From an uncultured Prevotellaceae bacterium (lineage in GTDB: Bacteria; Bacteroidota; Bacteroidia; Bacteroidales; Bacteroidaceae): a stretch of 64,000 bases of DNA. A program made the position numbers and the translations under genes. The notes beneath the pieces were generated by a model that saw nothing but the letters and a program-made list of their open reading frames with translations, was not told the DNA's origin and did no database searches. Shown here in pieces: positions 1 to 8,021 of this stretch. Position 1 is the stretch's first letter; every line of letters starts with the position of its first letter. The stretch lies in assembly GCA_900315095.1 (NCBI GenBank), contig OMXS01000003.1, positions 1-64,000 of the forward strand, in the 5' to 3' direction.

Positions 1-84
1 TTGATTACTATAGCCAAACAACAGAGGTAAGGTTGCCTTCTGTCCGAATGCTTCCCTGAAATTTTGTATAAACTGCTTTACCAT
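1..84 (-). CDS. DUF169-like protein, N-terminal fragment cut by window edge
   Basis: An ATG on the minus strand (82-84) opens a frame that stays open for 28 codons to the left edge. The visible start reads MVKQFIQNFREAFGQKATLP and continues LLFGYSNQ. This resembles the N-terminus of DUF169 (COG2043) proteins, which begin with a short helix followed by a segment of the type 'aPIAFWYSD'. A promoter-like -7 box lies about 30 nt upstream, which supports this start. Only the first 28 residues are visible, so the family call is tentative; the function of DUF169 proteins is not established. Confidence 0.5.
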   Translation of the reverse strand, partial: MVKQFIQNFREAFGQKATLPLLFGYSNQ

Positions 85-115
85 AAATTCCGATTTATCT
101 ATCTATTAATTTCTG

Positions 116-123
116 CAAAAGTA
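116..123 (-). promoter_or_regulatory. Bacteroidota -7 box for the left-edge gene
   Basis: Read on the minus strand this is TACTTTTG, a full match to TAnnTTTG, ending about 31 nt before the ATG at 84. No good TTTG is found 19-20 nt further upstream, so the call rests on the -7 box alone. Confidence 0.4.
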
Positions 124-125
124 GA

Positions 126-149
126 TAAAAACTCGACTTATGCGAGTCT
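126..149 (-). terminator. Rho-independent terminator after mfd
   Basis: On the minus strand the stem actcg/cgagt (131-135 and 143-147) is followed by a run of T, about 25 nt after the mfd stop codon. The stem is short. Confidence 0.5.
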
Positions 150-173
150 TTGGGGATATTAAGTCATGCCGTT

Positions 174-3100
174 TCAGAGTTTCTCTATCTCGCGGAGAAT
201 GGTGACGGCCTGGGTGACTGAGGTGACGCTGCTGATGACCATCGAGCGCTTGGGTGTCTCGCGCAGACGGCAGCGACGCAGGTTAGCGGTCATAAAGTTG
301 AGCATCTTCTCGAACGTGCGACTCTGGAAGTAAGGGCTCATGGTGTTGGTGGGATAATAGAGAATCATCTGTCCTTGCTTCAGCATTATCTTCTCACAGC
401 CCAGTCGTCTGCCGATTCTTCGCAACGCCACCACCTGTAGCAGTTCCTCACCCTCGCGGGGCACAGGACCGAAGCGGTCGATGAGGTTGGCGCGGTAGCG
501 TTTCAGGTCGTCGTCGTTCTTTATAAGGTCTAGTTCGCGATAGAGCAGCATGCGTTCTGATGATGATGGCACATAAGGGTCGGGGAAATACATCTCGAGG
601 TCGCTCTCGATGCTGCAGTCGGCAACCCAGTATGAAAGTCCCCCAAGACTCTCCCCCGTCCCCTCCCTGCTAGGGAGGGGCGCAGAATGTTTCGAGTTCT
701 GATTCTTTTGTGTTCCGTTTTCTTGAGAGCGATTACCCCCTTCCCTCTCAGGGAGGGGACGGGGGAGAGTCTGCTCCTCCTCATTCCTCAGTTCCACCAT
801 CGCCTCGGTGAGAATCTTCTGGTAAGTCTCGTAGCCCAGGTCCTCCATAAATCCGCTTTGCTCGGCACCGAGAAGGTTGCCTGCACCGCGGATGTCGAGG
901 TCTTGCATTGAGAGATTGAAGCCGCTGCCCAGTTCTGAGAATGTCTCGAGAGCCTCGAGTCGGCGTCGTGCATCCTGTGTGAGCGCCGAGAGCGGCGGAG
1001 CGAGGAGGTAGCAGAACGCCTTCTTGTTGCTGCGCCCCACGCGTCCGCGCATCTGGTGCAGGTCGGAGAGTCCGAAGCGGTGGGCGTCGTTGATGATTAT
1101 GGTGTTGGCGTTCGAGATGTCGATGCCGTTCTCCACGATTGTCGTTGACAGCAGCACGTCGTAGTCGTAGTTCATAAATCCCATCACGGTCTTCTCCAGT
1201 TCCTCCGGCTTCATCTGTCCGTGACCTATGGCGATGCGTGCGTCGGGGATGTATTTGTTTATGAGATGTGCTATCTCTGTGAGACCGTTGATGCGGTCGT
1301 TGACGAAGAACACCTGTCCGTTGCGGCTCATCTCGAAGTTTATTGCGTCGATAATCACCTCCTTGTCGAAGGTGTGCACCTCCGTCTGCACGGGGAATCG
1401 GTTTGGGGGCGGTGTTTGTATGATGCTCATGTCGCGCGCTCCCATCAGCGAGAACTGCAGCGTTCGTGGTATGGGCGTTGCGCTCATCGTTAGTGTGTCC
1501 ACGTTGGTCTTCATCTTGCGCAGCCGTTCTTTCACCGCCACTCCAAACTTCTGCTCCTCGTCGATGATGAGCAGACCGAGGTCCTTGAACTTCACCGACT
1601 TCCCTATGAGTTTATGCGTGCCTATGATGATGTCGATGCGGCCGTTCTCAAGGTCGTCGAGCACCTGCCTGGTCTGCTTTGCCGAGCGTGCGCGCGACAG
1701 GTAGTCCACCCTTACGGGCATCCCCTGCAGACGGCTCTTGAATGTCTGGAAATGCTGATATGCCAGCACCGTTGTGGGCACCATCACCGCCACCTGCTTC
1801 GAGTCGCATGCTGCCTTGAAGGCGGCGCGCACCGCCACCTCGGTCTTACCGAATCCCACGTCGCCGCAGACGAGACGGTCCATAGGGCGCGGTGCCTCCA
1901 TGTCGGCCTTCACATCATTGGTGGCTTTCAGTTGGTCGGGAGTGTCCTCATAGAGGAAGCTTGCCTCCAGCTCGTTCTGCATGAACGAGTCGGCAGAGAA
2001 CGCGAATCCCCGCTCGCGTCGTCGGGCGGCATACAGTTTTATAAGGTCGCGTGCGATGTCCTTTATCTTCTTCTTGGTGCGCTCCTTCAGTCGGTCCCAC
2101 GCTCCCGTTCCTAGAGTGGAGAGGCGTGGCGGCTTGTCGGTGTCGCTGCGGCGGTATTTGCTTATCTTGTATAGCGAGTGAATGGACACGTCCACCTTGT
2201 CGTTGTTCTGGTATACTATGCGGATGGCCTCCTGATAACTGTCGCCTGTAGGTGTGCGCACCAGTCCTGCGAACTTGCCCACGCCGAAGTCAACATGCAC
2301 CACATAGTCGCCGATCTCCATCTCCTGCAGCTCTTTCATGGTGAGAGCCATCTTGCCTGCGCGTGCAGCGTCTGACTTTAGGCTGTAGCGGTGGAAACGG
2401 TCGAAAATCTGATGGTCGGTGAACATGCACAGACGCAGGGTGTTGTCTGCGAAACCCTCGTGAATGGTGGGACTTACGGGTGTGAAGGGGTCGCTGACAA
2501 TCTCCTTGAGTCGCTCCTGCTGTTTCTTGCTGTCCGCGAGGATGAATATCCGATACCCTTTCAGCGTGTAGTCCTCGAGCGTTTGCTTCAGCAGGTCGAA
2601 GTTCTTGTGCAACAGCGGCTGCGGCGAAAAGTCGAACTTCAGCGTTGCCGCAGGAACGCCTGTGGGCTTCGTGCCGAACTCTATGCGTCGAAACTGCAGT
2701 GCATCCTCGGTGAACAGCGTGCCGGGACACAGCATCTGATCTGCCTTCATCTGCTGCATCAGCGTCTGCTGCTCCATCTCGGTGAGTCCCTCCATACGCT
2801 CTGTCAGCGCCTGAGAGGAGAATCCCTCGCGGTAAATGCGGTCGATTACCTCGCGAACGAAGAGGAAGTCCTTCATCGCAATGATGGTGTCTTGTGGCAG
2901 GAACTGCAGGAAAGGTGTCTTCTCGCTGCTCAGCGTTGCCACCTCTGGCACTATGCGTATGTTCTGCTTGCGGTCGCGCGACAACTGGCTCTGCACCTCA
3001 AAGGTGCGTATGGAGTCTATCTCGTCGCCGAAGAAGTCGATGCGGTAAGGATATTCGCTGCTGTAACTGAACACGTCCACGATGCTTCCGCGCGCAGCAT

Positions 3101-3632
3101 ACTGTCCTGGCTCATAGACATAGTCCACCTCGGTGAAGCCGAAGTCGCGCATCTCGTGGCGCAACAGCGTCACATCTATTGTCTGCCCCACCTTCAGCGA
3201 GATGCTCCTCTCGTCGAGAACCTTCTTCGAGACCACCAGTTCAGCGATTGCCGAGGGCTCGCTCACGATGTATAGGGGACTCGACGGGTTCTGCAGCCGT
3301 GTGAGCACCTCTGTGCGGAGAATCTCGTTTGCTGCGTCCTTCTGTCCGTATTTCACCTGACGGCGGTAGGAAGAGGGGAAATAGAACACCGTCTCGGTGC
3401 CCATCATCTGCTTCAGGTCGTTGTAGAAATATGCCGCCTCGTCGGCATCTTGCAGTATGAAAAGTATTGTCTTTGGCGACTTCAACGCCGCAGCGGCGAA
3501 CATCATCGGCGCGGCAGAAGCCAATAGTCCTTGCAGGAAAACGGTCTCCGAGGATTTGTCTTCCAGTATGTGTGCCAGCGCAGCCACTTGCTTCGACTTG
3601 GCATATTCACCCAATAAGTCTTTTATCTCCAT
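174..3632 (-). CDS. mfd: Transcription-repair coupling factor Mfd
   Basis: Mfd is the ATP-driven translocase that removes RNA polymerase stalled at DNA lesions and recruits UvrA. The 1152-aa length fits the family. The N-terminal third is UvrB-like. A CarD/RID-type RNAP-interaction segment starts near residue 427 (MKELQEMEIGDYVVHVDFG). Walker A (GDVGFGKTEV) is near residue 587 and the DEEQ box near 690, followed by SATPIPRTL and the RecG/TRG-like C-terminal half. The odd feature is a low-complexity insertion at about residues 953-996 (LPRPLPEREGG ... PLPSREGTGESLGG). It is encoded by an inverted-repeat element in the DNA and interrupts the segment between the helicase core and the C-terminal domain without breaking the frame. 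The start is supported by a -7 box just upstream. Confidence 0.97.
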   Translation of the reverse strand: MEIKDLLGEYAKSKQVAALAHILEDKSSETVFLQGLLASAAPMMFAAAALKSPKTILFILQDADEAAYFYNDLKQMMGTETVFYFPSSYRRQVKYGQKDAANEILRTEVLTRLQNPSSPLYIVSEPSAIAELVVSKKVLDERSISLKVGQTIDVTLLRHEMRDFGFTEVDYVYEPGQYAARGSIVDVFSYSSEYPYRIDFFGDEIDSIRTFEVQSQLSRDRKQNIRIVPEVATLSSEKTPFLQFLPQDTIIAMKDFLFVREVIDRIYREGFSSQALTERMEGLTEMEQQTLMQQMKADQMLCPGTLFTEDALQFRRIEFGTKPTGVPAATLKFDFSPQPLLHKNFDLLKQTLEDYTLKGYRIFILADSKKQQERLKEIVSDPFTPVSPTIHEGFADNTLRLCMFTDHQIFDRFHRYSLKSDAARAGKMALTMKELQEMEIGDYVVHVDFGVGKFAGLVRTPTGDSYQEAIRIVYQNNDKVDVSIHSLYKISKYRRSDTDKPPRLSTLGTGAWDRLKERTKKKIKDIARDLIKLYAARRRERGFAFSADSFMQNELEASFLYEDTPDQLKATNDVKADMEAPRPMDRLVCGDVGFGKTEVAVRAAFKAACDSKQVAVMVPTTVLAYQHFQTFKSRLQGMPVRVDYLSRARSAKQTRQVLDDLENGRIDIIIGTHKLIGKSVKFKDLGLLIIDEEQKFGVAVKERLRKMKTNVDTLTMSATPIPRTLQFSLMGARDMSIIQTPPPNRFPVQTEVHTFDKEVIIDAINFEMSRNGQVFFVNDRINGLTEIAHLINKYIPDARIAIGHGQMKPEELEKTVMGFMNYDYDVLLSTTIVENGIDISNANTIIINDAHRFGLSDLHQMRGRVGRSNKKAFCYLLAPPLSALTQDARRRLEALETFSELGSGFNLSMQDLDIRGAGNLLGAEQSGFMEDLGYETYQKILTEAMVELRNEEEQTLPRPLPEREGGNRSQENGTQKNQNSKHSAPLPSREGTGESLGGLSYWVADCSIESDLEMYFPDPYVPSSSERMLLYRELDLIKNDDDLKRYRANLIDRFGPVPREGEELLQVVALRRIGRRLGCEKIMLKQGQMILYYPTNTMSPYFQSRTFEKMLNFMTANLRRCRLRETPKRSMVISSVTSVTQAVTILREIEKL
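646..772. repeat. REPIN/MITE-like inverted-repeat element inserted in frame in mfd
   Basis: The first and last 23 bp (646-668 and 750-772) are perfect reverse complements, starting agactctcccccgtcccctc. Each arm is followed inwards by a second, shorter palindrome of the type ccctccctg/cagggaggg. Total length is 127 bp. The element is read through as part of Mfd. Confidence 0.85.
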
Positions 3633-3648
3633 TGTATCAATGTCGGTG

Positions 3649-3680
3649 CAAAGTTAATGGAAAATATCAAGATACTGAAA
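3649..3680 (-). promoter_or_regulatory. mfd promoter
   Basis: On the minus strand, TTTC, 20 nt, then TAACTTTG (3649-3656), with the predicted RNA start a few nt before the mfd ATG. One base off the TTTG/TAnnTTTG consensus. Confidence 0.6.
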
Positions 3681-3682
3681 CT

Positions 3683-3734
3683 TAAAAGATAAAAAAGAAA
3701 AGAATTGACGAGCATTTTCCATATGCTCGTCAAT
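3683..3734 (-). terminator. Terminator after the 371-aa secreted protein gene
   Basis: A 12-bp perfect stem (3704-3715 with 3723-3734, attgacgagcat) is followed on the minus strand by a T-rich run (ttcttttctttttt). Confidence 0.75.
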
Positions 3735-3773
3735 AATATAGGTGTTATAGAAAGGTTATCATTGGCCAATGAA

Positions 3774-4889
3774 TCACTTTTGGACTTCGCCGTATTTATT
3801 CAGGAGGGATTCATATCGGGCGCGGGGGCTCGAGTCGTAGGCTTCACGGAAAAAATCGAGATGATATTGCCTGGTAGTTTTGTCCCTGCCGGTCATGCGG
3901 AGCGTTTCGTCGATGAAGTTATACGAGTTTTCATCGTCATAGGCCATAAGTGCAAGGTAGAAGAGGCGTATGCGATAGTAGTCATAATGGATGCGTGACA
4001 CCTCGTAGTCGCGCACTTTACGGAGCGCAGGGAGAAATGCGGGGTCGGGCCATATGGCTACCGCTTCAAGACCTTCGTTGGTTCTGCCCTTGGGACCACT
4101 TCTCACATGTTCTTTGTCAAGTCCCTTGGAGTATTCTAACAAACACTCGATGACAGCCGCTTTATCAGCCTCGCGTCGATAGCGGCATAGGTTCGGCAGG
4201 GCATCTGCATAACCTTCGTCATAATACATTTGGTGCAGACGGTCGTAGTAGCGTTCTTCTGCGGGCAGATTCTTGAGAATCGTATTCAACCGGTCAATAT
4301 GCAGCAAGTTGGGAGTAAAGAAGAGCACACTGTCAAGGGTGACACTGTCTTTCTGCGAAAAGATTCTGCGAAAATCAGTTACGGTGTTTTTTTTTACGAA
4401 GGTTTCATAGAGATGCGGATACGCCTTCATCAGTTCGGGCTGGCTGCGGAGAAGGCTGTCAATCATAATACTGTCCCTGAGACTCTGGAAATCCCAATGC
4501 TCAGTCAGAACATCTACCATATAGTTGGCAACGTTGCTGCGGTAAATGACGTCGCAGGACTGCATGCGGAATCTCGTCGTGTCTCGAAGTGAGCTGTAAA
4601 GGATATCGCGGTATCGACTGTCACCGCGAGCCACCAACAGTCTGAACGCCGCGGCACGCGCGGCACCGTTGCGATGACTGCGGGCCAGTGCCACGAGGTC
4701 GTCATTGGAGGACACACTATCAAGATGTTCCTGCAGTCTCCATGCCCTAGGCGTGCCGCCCCAGCCGTTATTGTCATAAAGCGAGACACTTGTCAGACTG
4801 TCTGCGATGAGCACTGCCTTGGCGTTCTGTGCAAATGCTGCTGTGACAAGACTGAGCATTGCCACACAAAAAATCAACCGCTTTTTCAT
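3774..4889 (-). CDS. Secreted hypothetical protein, possibly helical-repeat
   Basis: A 371-aa protein with a clear Sec signal peptide (MKKRLIFCVAMLSLVTAAFA, cleavage likely after AFA). The mature part is rich in helix-type segments and short repeats of the form 'AAFRLLVARGDSRYRDILYSSLRD', suggesting a HEAT-like periplasmic protein. No catalytic motif is visible. It has its own terminator and lies about 35 nt downstream of trxB on the same strand, so it may be cotranscribed with trxB. Function is unknown. Confidence 0.8.
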   Translation of the reverse strand: MKKRLIFCVAMLSLVTAAFAQNAKAVLIADSLTSVSLYDNNGWGGTPRAWRLQEHLDSVSSNDDLVALARSHRNGAARAAAFRLLVARGDSRYRDILYSSLRDTTRFRMQSCDVIYRSNVANYMVDVLTEHWDFQSLRDSIMIDSLLRSQPELMKAYPHLYETFVKKNTVTDFRRIFSQKDSVTLDSVLFFTPNLLHIDRLNTILKNLPAEERYYDRLHQMYYDEGYADALPNLCRYRREADKAAVIECLLEYSKGLDKEHVRSGPKGRTNEGLEAVAIWPDPAFLPALRKVRDYEVSRIHYDYYRIRLFYLALMAYDDENSYNFIDETLRMTGRDKTTRQYHLDFFREAYDSSPRARYESLLNKYGEVQK

Positions 4890-4924
4890 GTTCTATGTCC
4901 TTTCTTGAAAAGCCTTATTGTGAA

Positions 4925-5857
4925 TTAAAGTGTCTGCAGATAGCGTTCTGCCTCGAGTGCCGCCTTGCAGCCTGTTCCGGCAGCGACTACAGCCTGACGG
5001 TAGGTGGGGTCGCACACGTCACCTGCTGCAAAGAGTCCTGGGGTGCGCGTCTGTTGTGTTGTGCCGATGGTCTTGATATATCCCACCTCATCGGTGTCAA
5101 CCCACTTGCGGAACACATCGCTGTTAGGTTTGTGGCCTATAGCGAGGAAGAAACCGTCGATGGCAACGTCATAATGCTGCTCGTCGGCCTCACCTTTACG
5201 CTTTACTACATGCATACCTTCAACGCCGTTCTCGCCGTAAAGCCCTGTGGCGTTGTGCTCGAAGAGTATCTCGATGTTCTCGGCAGCCATCACTCGCTCC
5301 TGCATTATCTTGGAAGCGCGGAGGAATGGCTTGCGAACAACGAGGTAAACCTTACGGCATAGTTGCGACAGATAGAGTGCATCCTCGCACGCGGTGTCGC
5401 CGCCTCCCACAACGGCTGTAACCTTCTTGCGGTAGAAGAAACCGTCGCATGTGGCGCAGGCAGACACTCCCTGTCCGTTGTATTTCTGCTCGTCGGGAAG
5501 TCCGAGATACTTTGCCGATGCTCCTGTGGCTATGATTACGGTGTCGGCCTCAATCTTGTCGCCCTCATCAAGGGTGATTATTGCAGGACGGGTGCTGAAG
5601 TCCACGTCGGTGACGATGCCCGGAATGACTTGCGCTCCGAAACGTTCTGCCTGCTGCTGCATCTCCATCATCATCTGGTTAGCATCCACTCCGTCGGGAT
5701 AACCGGGGAAATTCTCAACGATTGTTGTCTGTGTCAACTGTCCACCCATTTGCGGACCGCACACTACGATGGGGCTAAGGTTAGCCCTGCCTGCATAAAT
5801 GGCAGCGGTGTATCCTGCTGGCCCGCTGCCTATTATTAAGCACTTTGTTTTGTTCAT
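4925..5857 (-). CDS. trxB: Thioredoxin reductase (NADPH)
   Basis: TrxB reduces thioredoxin with NADPH and is a core cytoplasmic thiol-redox enzyme. The 310-aa length is typical of the bacterial low-Mr class. Visible motifs are the FAD-binding GSGPAGYTAAIYAGRA near the N-terminus, the redox CxxC in ACATCDGFFYRKK (around residue 135), the NADPH-binding VVGGGDTACEDALYL just after it, and the C-terminal FAD motif GLFAAGDVCDPTYRQ. It lies next to a glutathione peroxidase, another thiol-dependent enzyme. Confidence 0.96.
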   Translation of the reverse strand: MNKTKCLIIGSGPAGYTAAIYAGRANLSPIVVCGPQMGGQLTQTTIVENFPGYPDGVDANQMMMEMQQQAERFGAQVIPGIVTDVDFSTRPAIITLDEGDKIEADTVIIATGASAKYLGLPDEQKYNGQGVSACATCDGFFYRKKVTAVVGGGDTACEDALYLSQLCRKVYLVVRKPFLRASKIMQERVMAAENIEILFEHNATGLYGENGVEGMHVVKRKGEADEQHYDVAIDGFFLAIGHKPNSDVFRKWVDTDEVGYIKTIGTTQQTRTPGLFAAGDVCDPTYRQAVVAAGTGCKAALEAERYLQTL

Positions 5858-5870
5858 GATATAAATGTAA

Positions 5871-5952
5871 TCCCCCTGCGTTCTTGAGCGGAACGAGTCT
5901 TGACGGCCGTTTGTGCCGAAAACTCTTTCCCTTCAGAAGGGCAGGGGGCATG
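5871..5952. repeat. Imperfect inverted repeat between trxB and gpx
   Basis: Arms atccccctgc (start) and gcagggggcat (end) flank about 60 nt that contains the further palindrome cccttcagaaggg. It could act as a weak terminator after the peroxidase gene or be a palindromic repeat relative. Confidence 0.4.
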
Positions 5953-5959
5953 TATGATT

Positions 5960-6508
5960 TTAAAGAAGTTCTGAAATCTGTTTGTCGATGTTTTCGATAC
6001 TCTCGGTAGGTTCGAAGCGAGCCACTACCTGTCCTTTCTTATTAATAAGGAATTTAGTGAAGTTCCATTTGATGTCCGCCTTTTCCTTGTAGTCGGGGTC
6101 TGCCTCGCTGAGCATCTTGTCGAGTACGGGAGCGATAGGATGTGACATATCCCAACCAGCAAAGCCCTTCTGTTCCTTGAGGAACTTGAACAAAGGATCG
6201 GCATCGTCTCCGTTCACCTTAACCTTCTTGAAACGTGGGAACTCGGTGCCGTAGGTCAGCTTGCAGAAACTGTGGATGCTCTCGTCGGTTCCGGGAGCCT
6301 GCTGTCCAAACTGGTTGCAGGGGAAGTCGAGGATAGCGAATCCCTGACTGTGGTATTTCTCATAGAGTTTTTCCAGTTCTTCATACTGCGGTGTGAATCC
6401 GCACTTTGTTGCAGTGTTAACGATGAGCAGCACTTCGTTTGCATACTCTTTCAGCGACACGATGCCGCCCTTTCTGTCTTTGACAGAGAAATCATAGATT
6501 GTCTTCAT
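5960..6508 (-). CDS. Glutathione peroxidase family thiol peroxidase
   Basis: Reduces hydroperoxides; bacterial cysteine forms mostly use thioredoxin, which fits the neighbouring trxB. The 182-aa protein begins MKTIYDFSVKDRKG. It has the peroxidatic Cys at residue 36 in NTATKCGFTPQYEELE (Cys in place of selenocysteine), the second signature FPCNQFGQQAPG, and the WNFTKFLI motif. No signal peptide is seen, so it is probably cytoplasmic. It has a good promoter of its own. Confidence 0.93.
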   Translation of the reverse strand: MKTIYDFSVKDRKGGIVSLKEYANEVLLIVNTATKCGFTPQYEELEKLYEKYHSQGFAILDFPCNQFGQQAPGTDESIHSFCKLTYGTEFPRFKKVKVNGDDADPLFKFLKEQKGFAGWDMSHPIAPVLDKMLSEADPDYKEKADIKWNFTKFLINKKGQVVARFEPTESIENIDKQISELL

Positions 6509-6545
6509 TTTCTAAATGTAATTGATTGCAATAAGAATTACAATG

Positions 6546-6575
6546 CAAAGATAAGAAAAAAATCAGTATTCTCAA
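6546..6575 (-). promoter_or_regulatory. Promoter of the glutathione peroxidase gene
   Basis: Minus strand: TTG, 19 nt, TATCTTTG (6546-6553), about 38 nt before the ATG. Confidence 0.6.
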
Positions 6576-6637
6576 CATTTACTAATCAGTTTAGGTTTTT
6601 TTAAGAGACAATTCCTAATTCCAAACTCGATACTAAA

Positions 6638-6690
6638 AGCCTCTCCCCAAAGAAAAGCCCCCACCACACCTCCCCCCAATAGGGGAGGCT
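6638..6690. repeat. C/G-rich inverted repeat in intergenic region
   Basis: agcctctcccc at the start pairs with aggggaggct at the end; the composition resembles the arms of the element inside mfd. The 320-bp gap from 6509 to 6830 holds this repeat and two promoters, with no coding region. Confidence 0.4.
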
Positions 6691-6801
6691 ATGAAACACA
6701 TAACATGCACAGGACCACTATAACCCATAACCTCCTAACTCTTCCAATAGGGTTTTCTCCCGCTCAAATATGGTTATTCCTATTCCTTTTTCGGGAAAAA
6801 G

Positions 6802-6833
6802 TTTGTGTTTAGTATGTAAAATGCTTATCTTTG
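6802..6833 (+). promoter_or_regulatory. Promoter of the 205-aa lipoprotein gene
   Basis: TTTG (6802-6805), 20 nt, TATCTTTG (6826-6833): a full consensus match. It overlaps an upstream ATG at 6831, so that ATG cannot be the translation start. Confidence 0.75.
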
Positions 6834-6863
6834 CACCAGAAAACCAATAAAACAAATACGAAT

Positions 6864-7481
6864 ATGAAAAAGTTTACATCTACAATCACGATGATTCTGC
6901 TCGCAATGATGGCTTTTACATTCACTTCTTGCGAGGATGAAGAAATAGCACAGGATCTTGCAGGCAGCGAAGGAAGAATATGGCAAGGCACGATAAGCAA
7001 GTATTACAATGACCGCTGGGGTCTTTCTGGCGACCACTATCGTACGGTGATTGAGTTTGTTGGTGATCCTTGGCACTGGACAAAAGGCACAGGCTATGAG
7101 GTGGATTACGATTTGAACGACCCGTATGGCAGCTATTGGTACAGCGAGTTCGACTGGAGGGTTGACCACAAGGTTATCACTCTGCGCTATGCTGACACAG
7201 ATTACAAGCCTGTTTACATCTCCGATTATTATCTTACAAACAATCGTTTTGAGGGTTACATGGATGATGGTACAAATAGTGAGATAAAGTTCAGCCTCTA
7301 TATGATTAAAGATTTCAACTGGGATTATTATAATAATTATAGTTATTATGATGGATTCTATCTCGCTCCTCGCAGGATGGCAGCAGCCAAAGAGGCACCA
7401 TCAGAGAATGATATCGCTCCATCGGAGACGGTTAAGTTCTCAAGCAAGGGTGCTTTTGCAAAGAAGCAAGCGGCTGAATAA
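6864..7481 (+). CDS. Lipoprotein of unknown function
   Basis: A 205-aa protein from ATG 6864, chosen because a frame extension to 6831 would start inside the promoter -7 box. The signal peptide is MKKFTSTITMILLAMMAFTF followed by TSCED, a lipobox with acidic residues after Cys, typical of surface-exposed Bacteroidota lipoproteins. The mature region is rich in Tyr, Trp and Asp (a beta-rich lipocalin-like fold is plausible), for example IWQGTISKYYNDRWG and YGSYWYSEFDWRVD. The tail is Ala/Lys-rich. No family recognised. A strong terminator follows. Confidence 0.85.
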   Translation: MKKFTSTITMILLAMMAFTFTSCEDEEIAQDLAGSEGRIWQGTISKYYNDRWGLSGDHYRTVIEFVGDPWHWTKGTGYEVDYDLNDPYGSYWYSEFDWRVDHKVITLRYADTDYKPVYISDYYLTNNRFEGYMDDGTNSEIKFSLYMIKDFNWDYYNNYSYYDGFYLAPRRMAAAKEAPSENDIAPSETVKFSSKGAFAKKQAAE

Positions 7482-7513
7482 AAATAGTTTCACTAACGTA
7501 TTAATAACAAAAT

Positions 7514-7547
7514 CGGCACGGGATGTATGTTCCGTGCCGTTATTGTT
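7514..7547 (+). terminator. Terminator between convergent genes
   Basis: Perfect 8-bp G+C-rich stem cggcacgg/ccgtgccg (7514-7521, 7532-7539) followed by ttattgttt. Confidence 0.8.
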
Positions 7548-7558
7548 TCAGGGGTATG

Positions 7559-8002
7559 TTATTCATCTGCCCAGTTGCTCTCGCCCTCTACTTTCTTCGC
7601 GTTGACGTTGAACTTTTGTCCTTTAGAGTTGACGAAGGTTCCTGTGATGCTGTTTGTTGTCCTTTGGATGTAGAATGTTCCTGTGTTCTTTCCCTTGATG
7701 TACTCTTTCCAGATGGCGTATCCGTTCTTCTCGCCTGAATATTCCAGATCGATGCTCTTGCCGTTGTTGGTGTTTACGGTGGTGTAACGGTAAGAGAAGA
7801 ACGGCTCGTCGGGCGATACGTGAAGGTTGGTGTAGGTGAACTCCACACCATATTGTCCTATGGAACCAGAATATACAATCACTCCACCGTTCACAGCCTC
7901 CACTTTCGGTGCTGTCTCGGTTGTGTTGGCGGCATTAGCGCTGCTTAATGACAACCCAAATGCTATTGACATAGCGATGAAAAGTTTTCCTGTTGTTTTC
8001 AT
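7559..8002 (-). CDS. Small secreted protein of unknown function
   Basis: A 147-aa protein with a Sec signal peptide (MKTTGKLFIAMSIAFGLSLS, then SANA). The mature part looks beta-rich (VIVYSGSIGQYGVEFTYTNL, GTFYIQRTTNSITGTFVNSKG). The gene begins only 19 nt after the ugd stop codon, so it is probably the last gene of the wzi-lipoprotein-ugd operon. That suggests a link to the cell surface, but no function can be read from the sequence. Confidence 0.8.
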   Translation of the reverse strand: MKTTGKLFIAMSIAFGLSLSSANAANTTETAPKVEAVNGGVIVYSGSIGQYGVEFTYTNLHVSPDEPFFSYRYTTVNTNNGKSIDLEYSGEKNGYAIWKEYIKGKNTGTFYIQRTTNSITGTFVNSKGQKFNVNAKKVEGESNWADE

Positions 8003-8021
8003 AATTGTTGGTTTTTAGATG

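Noticed and set aside
2391-3275. 294-aa plus-strand frame over mfd
   Set aside because: Lies wholly antisense to a clear Mfd coding region; no recognisable domain; a shadow of G+C-rich codons.
6831-6863. Upstream start of the 205-aa lipoprotein
   Set aside because: The ATG lies inside the -7 promoter box, and the extension would spoil the lipoprotein signal.
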